DNA of 64,000 nt from Tateyamaria omphalii (GTDB lineage: Bacteria; Pseudomonadota; Alphaproteobacteria; Rhodobacterales; Rhodobacteraceae): positions 1,116,001 through 1,180,000 of the forward strand of contig NZ_JAHVHT010000001.1 of assembly GCF_019802125.1 (NCBI RefSeq). The letters are read 5' to 3'. Under the pieces are notes generated by a model. It ran no database searches. It was given only the letters and a program-made list of their open reading frames with translations, and was not told the DNA's origin. Below are positions 57,206 through 64,000 of the stretch, piece by piece. The translations under genes and the position numbers were made by a program. How positions within the stretch are numbered: position 1 is the stretch's first letter; every line of letters starts with the position of its first letter.

Positions 57206-59164
57206 TCAAAGCGCGATGCGGAACTGCGCAAATCCATCCGGACCGTCGCCCGCAGGTTCGATGGTGACCCCTTTGACGTCGTCGATGTAATCCTTGGCCT
57301 TTGGCCCGGTCTCAAAGAGAACGCTTGTGCCTTCAAGCGGCGCAAAGGACCAGTTGGCATCGGCACGCGGGCTGATCGTGCCCTGTTCCACGATGTAGCG
57401 CACGATCACGTCGCGGTTGGTGTCGGGGGCCTCGAACACGATGGTGTCGCCTTGCGCACCGGGGAAGTTGCCGCCGCCGCCTGCACGGTAGTTGTTGGTC
57501 GCGATAATGAATTGCGCATCAGGGTCAATGTCTTCGCCGTTGAACTTCAAGTCCGTGATGCGATTTGCATCTGGATTGATCAGGTTGCCCTTGGGGTCGA
57601 ATTTCGATGGCTGGCTGAGATCGATCTGGTAGGTGACCCCGTCCATGACATCAAAATTGTAGCTGGGGAACTCCGGGTTCAGAAGCGGTACATCAGTGCT
57701 GCCGGGCTCTACCTGATTGAAAATCCCGGCGGAGCGTTCAAGCCAATCCTTCACTTCCGCTCCGGTGATCAGCACGGCGCGCGCGGTGTTCGGGTAGAGA
57801 TAGAGGTCCGAGACATTCTTGATCGCGACATCACCCTTGGGCACGTCGGTGAAGTATTCCGGCCCACCGCGGCCTCCGGCCTTGAAGGGCGCGGCGGCGG
57901 ACAGGATCGGCAGACCCTCGTATTCCGTGCCCTGCATCATCTGGGCGATATACCAGCTTTGCGCAATCGACACGATCTGGACTGATGGGTCGTCGGCCAC
58001 CAGTGCGAAGTAGCTGTGCAGGGGCGCATCCGTTTTGCCAACCGCGCGGCGTACATAGGCGAGCGTTGCGTCATGGTCGGCTTGCACGCTGTCGAGCACC
58101 GGTTGGTGGTCCTCGACAAGGGCGGTGATCGAGCGGTCTTCGTTCCGCTTGGAGATCGGGCGCGCTTCGGAGCCGTGGCCGGTGATGCGCCAGCTTGAGC
58201 CATCGCGTTCCAGCATCAGGTCGATGACACCCAGATGCGAGCCCCAGAAGCCGCCCATGGCGGCCGGTTTGCCGTGGATCGTACCGTTTGCCACGTCAAC
58301 GGCAGGAAGGTCGGCATAGGTTTCTGACGGGAACACCTGGTGATGGTGGCCGGTCAGGATGGCGTCGATGCCGTCCACTGCAGCCAGTGGGACGGAAGCG
58401 TTCTCCATACCATCGCTGTGATCTGCCGCGCCAATACCCGAGTGGCTGAGTGCGATGATGATGTCGGCGCCTTGTTCCTTCATCAGCGGGACAAGGGTTT
58501 TGGCTGTCTCGACAATGTCGCGTGCCTGCACGTTGCCTTCAAGGTGGCGGCGGTCCCAGTTCATGATCTGGGGCGGGACAAAGCCGATGAGGCCGACCTT
58601 GATCGGATGCGTTTCTCCAGCGCCATCCGTAACCGTGTGGTCAAGGATTACGAAGGGCGGCACCAGTGTCGTGTCGGCGGCGGCATCTGCCCCTTGTGCC
58701 TTGGAAACGTTGGCGCAGACGACCGGGAAATCAGCGCCAGCCAGCGATTTCATCAGGAAGTCGATGCCGTAGTTGAATTCGTGGTTGCCCAGCGTGCCTG
58801 CGTCGTATCCCATCGTGTTCATCGCGGTTATGATGGGGTGGCTGTCGCCTTCTTTCATGCCCCGTTCATAGGCGATGTAGTCGCCCATTGGGTTGCCCTG
58901 CAGAAAGTCACCATTGTCGATCAGCAAGGAGTTCGTGGCCTCCGCCCGGATGCCTTCGATGATGGACGCGGTTCGGGAAAGGCCGACCGTGTCGCGCGGC
59001 TTGTCGGCGTAGTAGTCGTAGGGAAACACGTGGACGTGCAGGTCGGTGGTCTCCATGATCCGCAGATGCGCCTGATTGGTGCTGGCGCGCAAGGAAAACG
59101 GATGCATGGCGGCAAAAGTGGCGGTCGTCGCCAGAAAGGTGCGGCGTGAAATCAGGTGTGTCAT
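57206..59164 (-). CDS. cpdB: 2',3'-cyclic-nucleotide 2'-phosphodiesterase / 3'-nucleotidase
   Basis: A 652-residue CpdB that releases nucleosides from 2',3'-cyclic nucleotides and 3'-nucleotides in the periplasm. A twin-arginine signal SRRTFLATTATFAAMH starts at residue 6. The metallophosphoesterase domain has ETTDLHVH, NGDFLQGNP, GNHEFNYGID and LTGHHHQVFP. The C-terminal 5'-nucleotidase domain has NNYRAGGGGNFPG, a substrate-binding motif. ATG 59164 is preceded by GGGGGA; the frame to 59224 is not conserved. Tat export fits a folded metal enzyme. Single gene. Confidence 0.94.
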   Translation of the reverse strand: MTHLISRRTFLATTATFAAMHPFSLRASTNQAHLRIMETTDLHVHVFPYDYYADKPRDTVGLSRTASIIEGIRAEATNSLLIDNGDFLQGNPMGDYIAYERGMKEGDSHPIITAMNTMGYDAGTLGNHEFNYGIDFLMKSLAGADFPVVCANVSKAQGADAAADTTLVPPFVILDHTVTDGAGETHPIKVGLIGFVPPQIMNWDRRHLEGNVQARDIVETAKTLVPLMKEQGADIIIALSHSGIGAADHSDGMENASVPLAAVDGIDAILTGHHHQVFPSETYADLPAVDVANGTIHGKPAAMGGFWGSHLGVIDLMLERDGSSWRITGHGSEARPISKRNEDRSITALVEDHQPVLDSVQADHDATLAYVRRAVGKTDAPLHSYFALVADDPSVQIVSIAQSWYIAQMMQGTEYEGLPILSAAAPFKAGGRGGPEYFTDVPKGDVAIKNVSDLYLYPNTARAVLITGAEVKDWLERSAGIFNQVEPGSTDVPLLNPEFPSYNFDVMDGVTYQIDLSQPSKFDPKGNLINPDANRITDLKFNGEDIDPDAQFIIATNNYRAGGGGNFPGAQGDTIVFEAPDTNRDVIVRYIVEQGTISPRADANWSFAPLEGTSVLFETGPKAKDYIDDVKGVTIEPAGDGPDGFAQFRIAL

Positions 59165-59376
59165 GTGAATCCCCCGGGAATGTAATCTATCCATAACGCT
59201 AGGCGGGTAGGGGCGGCTTGTCACAGTTTCATGTCAGTCCGGGCGGAAGATTGCGCAAAAAAGTGATCCGGCGCGGGAACCTGATGCCGGTTTGCGCAGT
59301 TTGCCAGCTGCAGTTCACGGGAACTGTCCCATCGGGTGGCGCGCATTTCCTCCCCTTTGAGTGCGCCACACGACAC

Positions 59377-59399
59377 AAAAAAGGGCGCCGAAGCGCCCT
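59377..59399 (-). terminator. Terminator of the DUF882 gene
   Basis: On the minus strand AGGGCGC-TTCG-GCGCCCT followed by TTTTT. Perfect 7-bp stem with a stable UUCG loop, about 30 bases after the DUF882 stop. One of the clearest intrinsic terminators here. Confidence 0.92.
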
Positions 59400-59428
59400 G
59401 AATTTACATCTGTATCGAGCCCGAGAGG

Positions 59429-59995
59429 TTACCGACCCCAGGACCGCACGACGCCGCAATCCATGTGTACGAAGTTCGAACCGGAGTACTTGCCGACGCC
59501 GCCACCGCGGCAGGCTTGCGCTGCGCGCGCCATTTGGCTGACGGAACGGGAGGAGAGGCGCAAATCGGCGGCCTGGCCCTTCATGTGCAGAGAGTTTTTG
59601 GCAACGCCGCGGCTACGGGAACGAAGCATGGCGTTTGTTTTCGGGCTGCGGTAGCCCGACAGCAGCATGTACGGTTCATCGGTTTGCATCAGGTTGTGGG
59701 CGGCCGCCATGATGTCGACATTGCGCAGGTCCATGGATTTCACGTCATCGGTGCGCCAGTCGCGCATGAAGTGGTTCACTTCACGAACAGCGTCCTTGAT
59801 GTAGTTCCCTTCGATCCAGTAGATCATGTCGATCCGCTCGCCCGTGCGACCGGAGTACATACGAAGCCGTCTGATATCGCCAGCCCCGCGAAGAAACCCT
59901 GCTGCGTTTGAGAAAGTTGGTGCCGCCGTCACTGCCGTTGCCGCGAATGCGCCAAGTATGGCTCGGCGGGTCATGCCCGTAGAGGTGTTGTTCAT
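59429..59995 (-). CDS. DUF882 (YcbK-like, M15-type) peptidoglycan peptidase
   Basis: A 188-residue protein with a Tat-like signal, TRRAILGAFAATAVTAAP, followed by the DUF882 domain. The zinc set of the M15/LAS fold can be followed in LLSGYRSPKTNAMLRSRS, SLHMKGQAADLRL with the HxxGxAxD pattern, and the terminal FVHMDCGVVRSWG with the final His. It should cut peptide cross-bridges of the cell wall in the periplasm. Divergent from the L,D-transpeptidase gene, which acts on the same polymer. Confidence 0.86.
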   Translation of the reverse strand: MNNTSTGMTRRAILGAFAATAVTAAPTFSNAAGFLRGAGDIRRLRMYSGRTGERIDMIYWIEGNYIKDAVREVNHFMRDWRTDDVKSMDLRNVDIMAAAHNLMQTDEPYMLLSGYRSPKTNAMLRSRSRGVAKNSLHMKGQAADLRLSSRSVSQMARAAQACRGGGVGKYSGSNFVHMDCGVVRSWGR

Positions 59996-60308
59996 ATCAC
60001 TGCGCCGTCCCGTACGCCTGCCTATCCGTGATGTTACACGGGTTCTGCCATCTCATCCCCAGATGCAACACTTCTATGGCATAGCTCGATTCGTTTACCA
60101 AGCGCTGAATCCGGTCCAAGAACCCTCGCAAGTGAATTGGGCAGATTTTTGCGCAAATTTTGGCTCATGTGGCGCAAAGGTCTCGGGGCGATGCATGGGC
60201 GCATCAGCGACCGGCTTCTTGCGGGACTGGCGTCAATGTGAATAGACAGGCTCCGCGCGCGCTTGGGATACTCCAAACCAGCGCAAAATTTATAACAACA
60301 GGTGCGAT
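59996..60308. other. Intergenic region between two cell-wall genes
   Basis: No gene is supported in these 313 bases. A perfect 10-base palindrome TTTGCGCAAA is at 60148-60157 and could be an operator for one of the flanking genes. A further ATTTATAAC region near 60287-60296 may hold a promoter for the L,D-transpeptidase. The rest shows nothing I can name. Confidence 0.45.
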
Positions 60309-61916
60309 ATGACGGTGAATATTTTTAGATCGTGGGTGGTGGCCTTGAGCCTCCTTCTTGTAGCGTTGATTTGGTCAGCGCCGCAGGGTGCGTCGGCGCA
60401 GGTCACGGCGTTCAAACAGGCGGTCGCCGAAGCTGCTGCACGCGACGCCGACATTGCTGCGTTTTACAAAGCCAACGGTTACGAAAGCCTCTGGACCGGT
60501 CGATCGGGCCGCGAGCGTCAGCGCCGTGTCGCACTTTTCAAGGCGTTGGATCAGGCAGGCAACCATGGGCTACCTGCCGCGCGGTATGACGCGGCTGGGC
60601 TGCAAGCCAAGATGAAGGCCGCCAAGACCCAGCGCGACCGTGGGCTGGTCGAAGTCGAGATGAGCCGCACCTTCCTGCAGTATTCGCGTGACCTGCAAAC
60701 GGGTGTGCTGGTGCCATCCCGAATTGACCGCGCTATCGTCCGCCAGGTGCCTTATCGCGACCGCACCTCGTATCTGGTGAATTTCTCGAAGTCGTCGCCC
60801 TCGGGGTTCTTCAAGGCGCTTGCACCAAAAACGATGGAATACACCGCTTTGATGAAAGAGAAGCTGCGGATGGAACGGCTCCTGGCGCAGGGCGGATGGG
60901 GCCAGCAGGTGCCTGTCAGTACGCTTAAGCCCGGCCAAACTGGCGATGCCGTCGCCATCATGCGCAACCGCTTGATCGCGATGGGTTTTCTGAAACGCAC
61001 CAATACGCAGACCTATGACGCGGCAATCCAGTCGGCGGTGCAGCAGTTCCAGCTTGCCCATGGTCTGACCGCTGATGGTGTAGCCGGACAAGCGACAATT
61101 GCCGAGTTGAACACGTCGGTGCAGGCGCGTCTGCAATCCATCATCGTCGCCATGGAGCGTGAGCGTTGGGTCAATCAGGAACGTGGCAAGCGTCACATCC
61201 TGGTCAATATCCCGGACTTCACCGCGAATGTCGTCGACAATGGCAAGGTCACGTTCTCAACGCGGTCCGTAGTGGGTGCGAACAAGGATGATCGTCCGAC
61301 GCCCGAGTTTTCGGATGTGATGGAGTTCATGGTCATCAACCCGAGCTGGTATGTGCCAAGGTCCATTGTCACCAAGGAATACTTGCCGGCGCTCAAGCGT
61401 AACCGGAATGCAGTTCGCCATATTGAGATCACGGACAGCCGGGGTCGCAAGGTGAACCGCTCGGCGGTGAACTTCAGCCAGTACACGGCCAAGACGTTCC
61501 CCTTTGCCATGCGTCAACCGCCGTCAAAGGGCAATGCGCTGGGTCTGGTGAAGTTCATGTTCCCGAACGTGCACAACATATATTTGCACGACACACCGGC
61601 CAAGAACCTGTTTGGTCGCGAGGTGCGCGCCTACAGCCACGGCTGCGTGCGTCTGGCAGACCCGTTCGACTTTGCCTATGCGTTGCTCGCCAAGCAGGAG
61701 GCGAACCCGCAGCAATATTTCCAGTCGGTTTTGGCCACCGGGCGCGAGACCCGCGTGGACCTGAAGGCGCCTGTACCGGTGCACATCATCTACCGCACGG
61801 CGTTTACCACGCCCAAAGGACACACGCAGTACCGCCGCGACATCTATGGCCGCGATGCAAAGGTGTGGCGGGCGCTGTCTGAGGCAGGGGTGGCACTGCG
61901 CGCAGTTCAGGGTTAA
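60309..61916 (+). CDS. L,D-transpeptidase with peptidoglycan-binding domain (YcbB-like)
   Basis: A 535-residue periplasmic enzyme that makes 3-3 peptide cross-links. A signal peptide ends near GASAQV, residue 31. A scaffold domain fills about 35-190, then a PG_binding_1 domain (LKPGQTGDAVAIMRNRLIAMGF), and the YkuD catalytic domain from about 290 with YSHGCVRLADP holding the nucleophile Cys near residue 445 and the His before it. The layout is that of YcbB/LdtD. Its neighbour, a DUF882 peptidase, is divergent, so wall synthesis and cutting genes lie back to back. Confidence 0.9.
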   Translation: MTVNIFRSWVVALSLLLVALIWSAPQGASAQVTAFKQAVAEAAARDADIAAFYKANGYESLWTGRSGRERQRRVALFKALDQAGNHGLPAARYDAAGLQAKMKAAKTQRDRGLVEVEMSRTFLQYSRDLQTGVLVPSRIDRAIVRQVPYRDRTSYLVNFSKSSPSGFFKALAPKTMEYTALMKEKLRMERLLAQGGWGQQVPVSTLKPGQTGDAVAIMRNRLIAMGFLKRTNTQTYDAAIQSAVQQFQLAHGLTADGVAGQATIAELNTSVQARLQSIIVAMERERWVNQERGKRHILVNIPDFTANVVDNGKVTFSTRSVVGANKDDRPTPEFSDVMEFMVINPSWYVPRSIVTKEYLPALKRNRNAVRHIEITDSRGRKVNRSAVNFSQYTAKTFPFAMRQPPSKGNALGLVKFMFPNVHNIYLHDTPAKNLFGREVRAYSHGCVRLADPFDFAYALLAKQEANPQQYFQSVLATGRETRVDLKAPVPVHIIYRTAFTTPKGHTQYRRDIYGRDAKVWRALSEAGVALRAVQG

Positions 61917-61953
61917 ATCGCACCCCTGAGCTATGTGCCAAGGGGGCCCCGCC

Positions 61954-63045
61954 ATGCGTTACACCGTTGCCGAGATTGCATCTGCACTTGAGGCGGAGGC
62001 TGTCGGCGACACAAGCGCCATTGTGACGGGCTTGGCAGAACCTGCACAGGCCGGTGCCGATGATCTGGCACTGGCCAGCAACCCTAAATATGCTGGCACA
62101 TTGTCTCAGGGGGCGGCACAGGCTGCGCTGCTCTGGGAAGACGCAGATTGGCAGGCATTTGGGCTGCGTGCCGCGATCCTTCCGAAACGCCCGCGCTTTG
62201 CCATGTCGCGGCTGACGACGATGGCTGATCCCGGGCACGCATTTGGCAGCGGTGTTCATCCAGGTGCAATCGTCGATCCAACCGCCACGCTTGGTGCTGA
62301 TGTGACCATTGGTGCCGGCGCGGTGATCGGACCCGAGGCGCAGATCGGCGACGGATCTGTTATCGGGCCGATGTCCTTTGTCGGGTGGCGTGCCATGCTG
62401 GGCCCAAACGCTTTTTTGCGTGAACAGGTCAGCATTGGTGCGCGGGTTCAGATAGGGGCGAACTTTATCGCCAACCCTGGCGTGCGGATCGGGGGGGACG
62501 GCTTTTCATTTGTCACGCCGGAAAAGAGCGGTGTTGAAAACGTGCGCGAAACCCTGGGGGAGCAGGGCGATGCGGGTGGGCAGCCTTGGGCGCGGATTGC
62601 GAGCCTTGGCGCCGTGGTTATCGGCGATGATGTGGAGGTCGGCACCAACACGGCCATCGACAGCGGCACCATCCGGCCCACACAGATCGGCAACCGGACG
62701 AAAATCGACAACCTTGTACATATTGGCCACAACTGTGTCATTGGCGAAGACAACCTGATCTGCGGTCAGGTCGGGCTGGCCGGATCGGTGACCGTCGGCA
62801 ATTTCGTCGTCATGGCTGGGCAGGTGGGTGTTTCCGACAATCTGACGATTGGCAACAACGTTGTGTTGGCCGCCGCGTGCAAGGTCATGAGTTCTGTCAA
62901 GGACGGCAAGGTCATGCTGGGCTATCCTGCGAATGAGATGAAAACAAATCTCGACATGTACAAGAACACCAAGCGCCTGCCGCGCATACTGCGCGACGTT
63001 GCGGAGTTGAAGAAAGCTGTTTTCAAGTCGGATGGCAGTGACTAA
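61954..63045 (+). CDS. lpxD: LpxD-type UDP-3-O-acyl-glucosamine N-acyltransferase
   Basis: A 363-residue left-handed beta-helix N-acyltransferase. The N-terminal uridine-binding domain covers about residues 1-100, and hexapeptide repeats run from about 105 to 330. The catalytic His motif NLVHIGHNCVIG is intact, so it should move a 3-hydroxyacyl group from ACP to an amino sugar. An ATG at 61954 follows AGGGGG. It is not in the usual bamA-lpxD-fabZ-lpxA cluster; its neighbours are an ACP and a ketoacyl synthase, which suggests a paralogue for a special acyl group, or a displaced main copy. Confidence 0.85.
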   Translation: MRYTVAEIASALEAEAVGDTSAIVTGLAEPAQAGADDLALASNPKYAGTLSQGAAQAALLWEDADWQAFGLRAAILPKRPRFAMSRLTTMADPGHAFGSGVHPGAIVDPTATLGADVTIGAGAVIGPEAQIGDGSVIGPMSFVGWRAMLGPNAFLREQVSIGARVQIGANFIANPGVRIGGDGFSFVTPEKSGVENVRETLGEQGDAGGQPWARIASLGAVVIGDDVEVGTNTAIDSGTIRPTQIGNRTKIDNLVHIGHNCVIGEDNLICGQVGLAGSVTVGNFVVMAGQVGVSDNLTIGNNVVLAAACKVMSSVKDGKVMLGYPANEMKTNLDMYKNTKRLPRILRDVAELKKAVFKSDGSD

Positions 63046-63084
63046 ATCAACCCCAAGTCAGGCACGGGCAAGGGGGCAGGCGTC

Positions 63085-63345
63085 GTGAGCATCAAGGACA
63101 AGGTTATCGAAATCGTCGCGGAACAGGCGGTGCTGGAGCCTGCGGATGTGGGGCTGACCAACACGCTTGAGGATCTGGGTATCGACAGCCTGGGCCTTGT
63201 CGAAAGCATCTTTGCCATCGAGGAAGAGTTCGACATCCAAGTGCCCTTCAATGCGAACGCGCCCAAGGAAAGTGATTTTGACATTTCCAACGTGCAGTCG
63301 ATCATTTCCGGCATCGAGCGGTTGATCGCAGAACAGAAAAGCTGA
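63085..63345 (+). CDS. Acyl carrier protein (dedicated type)
   Basis: An 86-residue acidic four-helix ACP. The phosphopantetheine Ser is Ser35 in LEDLGIDSLGLVES, followed by IFAIEEEFDIQVP. The loop before the last helix (NANAPKESDFDISNV) is longer than in housekeeping AcpP, a feature shared with specialised ACPs such as AcpXL. Start is GTG 63085 after AAGGGGGCAGG. Its stop overlaps the ketoacyl synthase ATG by one base (TGATG), so the two are made together. Confidence 0.87.
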   Translation: MSIKDKVIEIVAEQAVLEPADVGLTNTLEDLGIDSLGLVESIFAIEEEFDIQVPFNANAPKESDFDISNVQSIISGIERLIAEQKS

Positions 63346-64000
63346 TGCACCGCGTTGTCATTACCGGGGCGGGCACCGTCAATGCCCTGGGTCACGACGT
63401 GCCCGAAACCCTTGAAGCGATGCGCGAGGGGCGCTGCGGCATCGGCGAGCTGGACTTTCAGGACGTGGATCGCCTCGCCATCAAAATCGGCGGCCAGGTG
63501 CGTGGGTTCGAGGCAGAGGGGCGCTACAACCGTCAGCAGATGAGCCTTTATGACCGGTTCACGCAGTTCACGCTGGCGGCCGCGAAGGAGGCGATTGAGC
63601 AGTCAGGCCTGAGCTTTGCAGGTGAAGAGGCGGCGAAATCGGGTGTGATCCTTGGCACGGCTGCAGGTGGTGTCAGCACGTGGGATCAGAACTACCGCCT
63701 CGTCTATGAAGAGGGGAAGAACCGGGTCCACCCCTTTGTCGTGCCCAAACTGATGAACAATGCCGCCGCCAGCCATGTGTCGATGGAGTGGAACCTTAAG
63801 GGGCCGTCTTTTACCGTCGCGACCGCTTGCGCGTCGTCCAACCATGCCATGGCACAAGCCTTTCAGATGGTGCGCAGCGGCATGGCGCCCGTGATGATAA
63901 CGGGCGGGTCGGAGTCGATGCTGTGTTTTGGCGGAGTCAAGGCGTGGGAAGGTTTGCGGGTGATGTCGAAGGATGCCTGCCGCCCGTTTTCCGCCAACCG
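63345..64000 (+). CDS. Beta-ketoacyl-ACP synthase II-like protein (partial)
   Basis: The first 218 codons of a thiolase-fold condensing enzyme; the window ends before the catalytic histidines. The nucleophile is Cys161 in TVATACASSNHAMAQA, and ITGAGTVNALG at the start and VMITGGSESML after the nucleophile fit the FabF/KAS II group. ATG 63345 overlaps the ACP stop by one base. With that ACP and the LpxD-type transferase, it could extend or build an unusual acyl chain. Whether it is a full FabF or a chain-length variant cannot be judged from the part visible. Confidence 0.85.
   Translation, partial: MHRVVITGAGTVNALGHDVPETLEAMREGRCGIGELDFQDVDRLAIKIGGQVRGFEAEGRYNRQQMSLYDRFTQFTLAAAKEAIEQSGLSFAGEEAAKSGVILGTAAGGVSTWDQNYRLVYEEGKNRVHPFVVPKLMNNAAASHVSMEWNLKGPSFTVATACASSNHAMAQAFQMVRSGMAPVMITGGSESMLCFGGVKAWEGLRVMSKDACRPFSAN

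Overview
The window reads as chromosomal DNA of a marine alphaproteobacterium of the Rhodobacteraceae (Roseobacter group). The reasons are the GC-rich codon use, an Usg-family protein, a CckA hybrid kinase behind a CtrA-type box, an alphaproteobacterial LexA box at recA, a single-cysteine IscR at the head of a suf operon, a DmdB-type acyl-CoA ligase, and two families of short intergenic hairpin elements that I associate with this family. I see no integrase, transposase, phage gene, CRISPR array or toxin-antitoxin pair; it looks like core genome with a few accessory patches.

Layout. 1-7.2 kb: 3-hydroxybutyrate dehydrogenase and a patatin lipase; a DUF502 membrane protein; a pseudouridine catabolism pair; a DUF4198/HupE divergent pair; a ThiE-like protein. 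7.3-14 kb: TrmJ, heme A synthase, M32 carboxypeptidase, gyrA and usg. 14-18.4 kb: a 630-base intergenic region with two phased repeat pairs, then the glucose-6-phosphate operon zwf-pgl-pgi. 18.6-25.3 kb: an animal-type heme peroxidase, a DmdB-like ligase, an orphan membrane histidine kinase, a sulfatase-fold hydrolase and an NrtS-like transporter. 25.3-29.5 kb: tRNA-Gly(CCC), a methyltransferase overlapped with a corrinoid-activating type [2Fe-2S]/ASKHA protein, and an agmatinase. 29.5-41.5 kb: guaB, an RsmB-type methyltransferase, cckA, a sulfotransferase-like protein, recA, alaS, a DUF1330 protein and typA. 41.6-46.4 kb: an SMR pump, an Lrp regulator, a DUF6356 protein, YitT, icd and a three-gene operon ending in an HD hydrolase.

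46.4-55.5 kb is an Fe-S cluster assembly operon: iscR, iscS-type desulfurase, sufB, five small genes (four membrane proteins and a YbjQ protein), sufC, sufD, two YIP1-type membrane proteins, and sufS. Many junctions overlap by 1-8 bases. IscR probably represses the set through a perfect 15-bp dyad that overlaps its likely -10 element. sufE, sufA and sufT are not present.

55.7-64 kb: an MFS transporter, tRNA-Arg(CCG), a Tat-exported CpdB nucleotidase, a DUF882 peptidoglycan peptidase, an L,D-transpeptidase, and a cluster of an LpxD-type N-acyltransferase, an acyl carrier protein and a ketoacyl-ACP synthase that runs off the end. That trio, the phased repeats upstream of zwf, and the membrane-protein-rich suf operon are the least ordinary parts.
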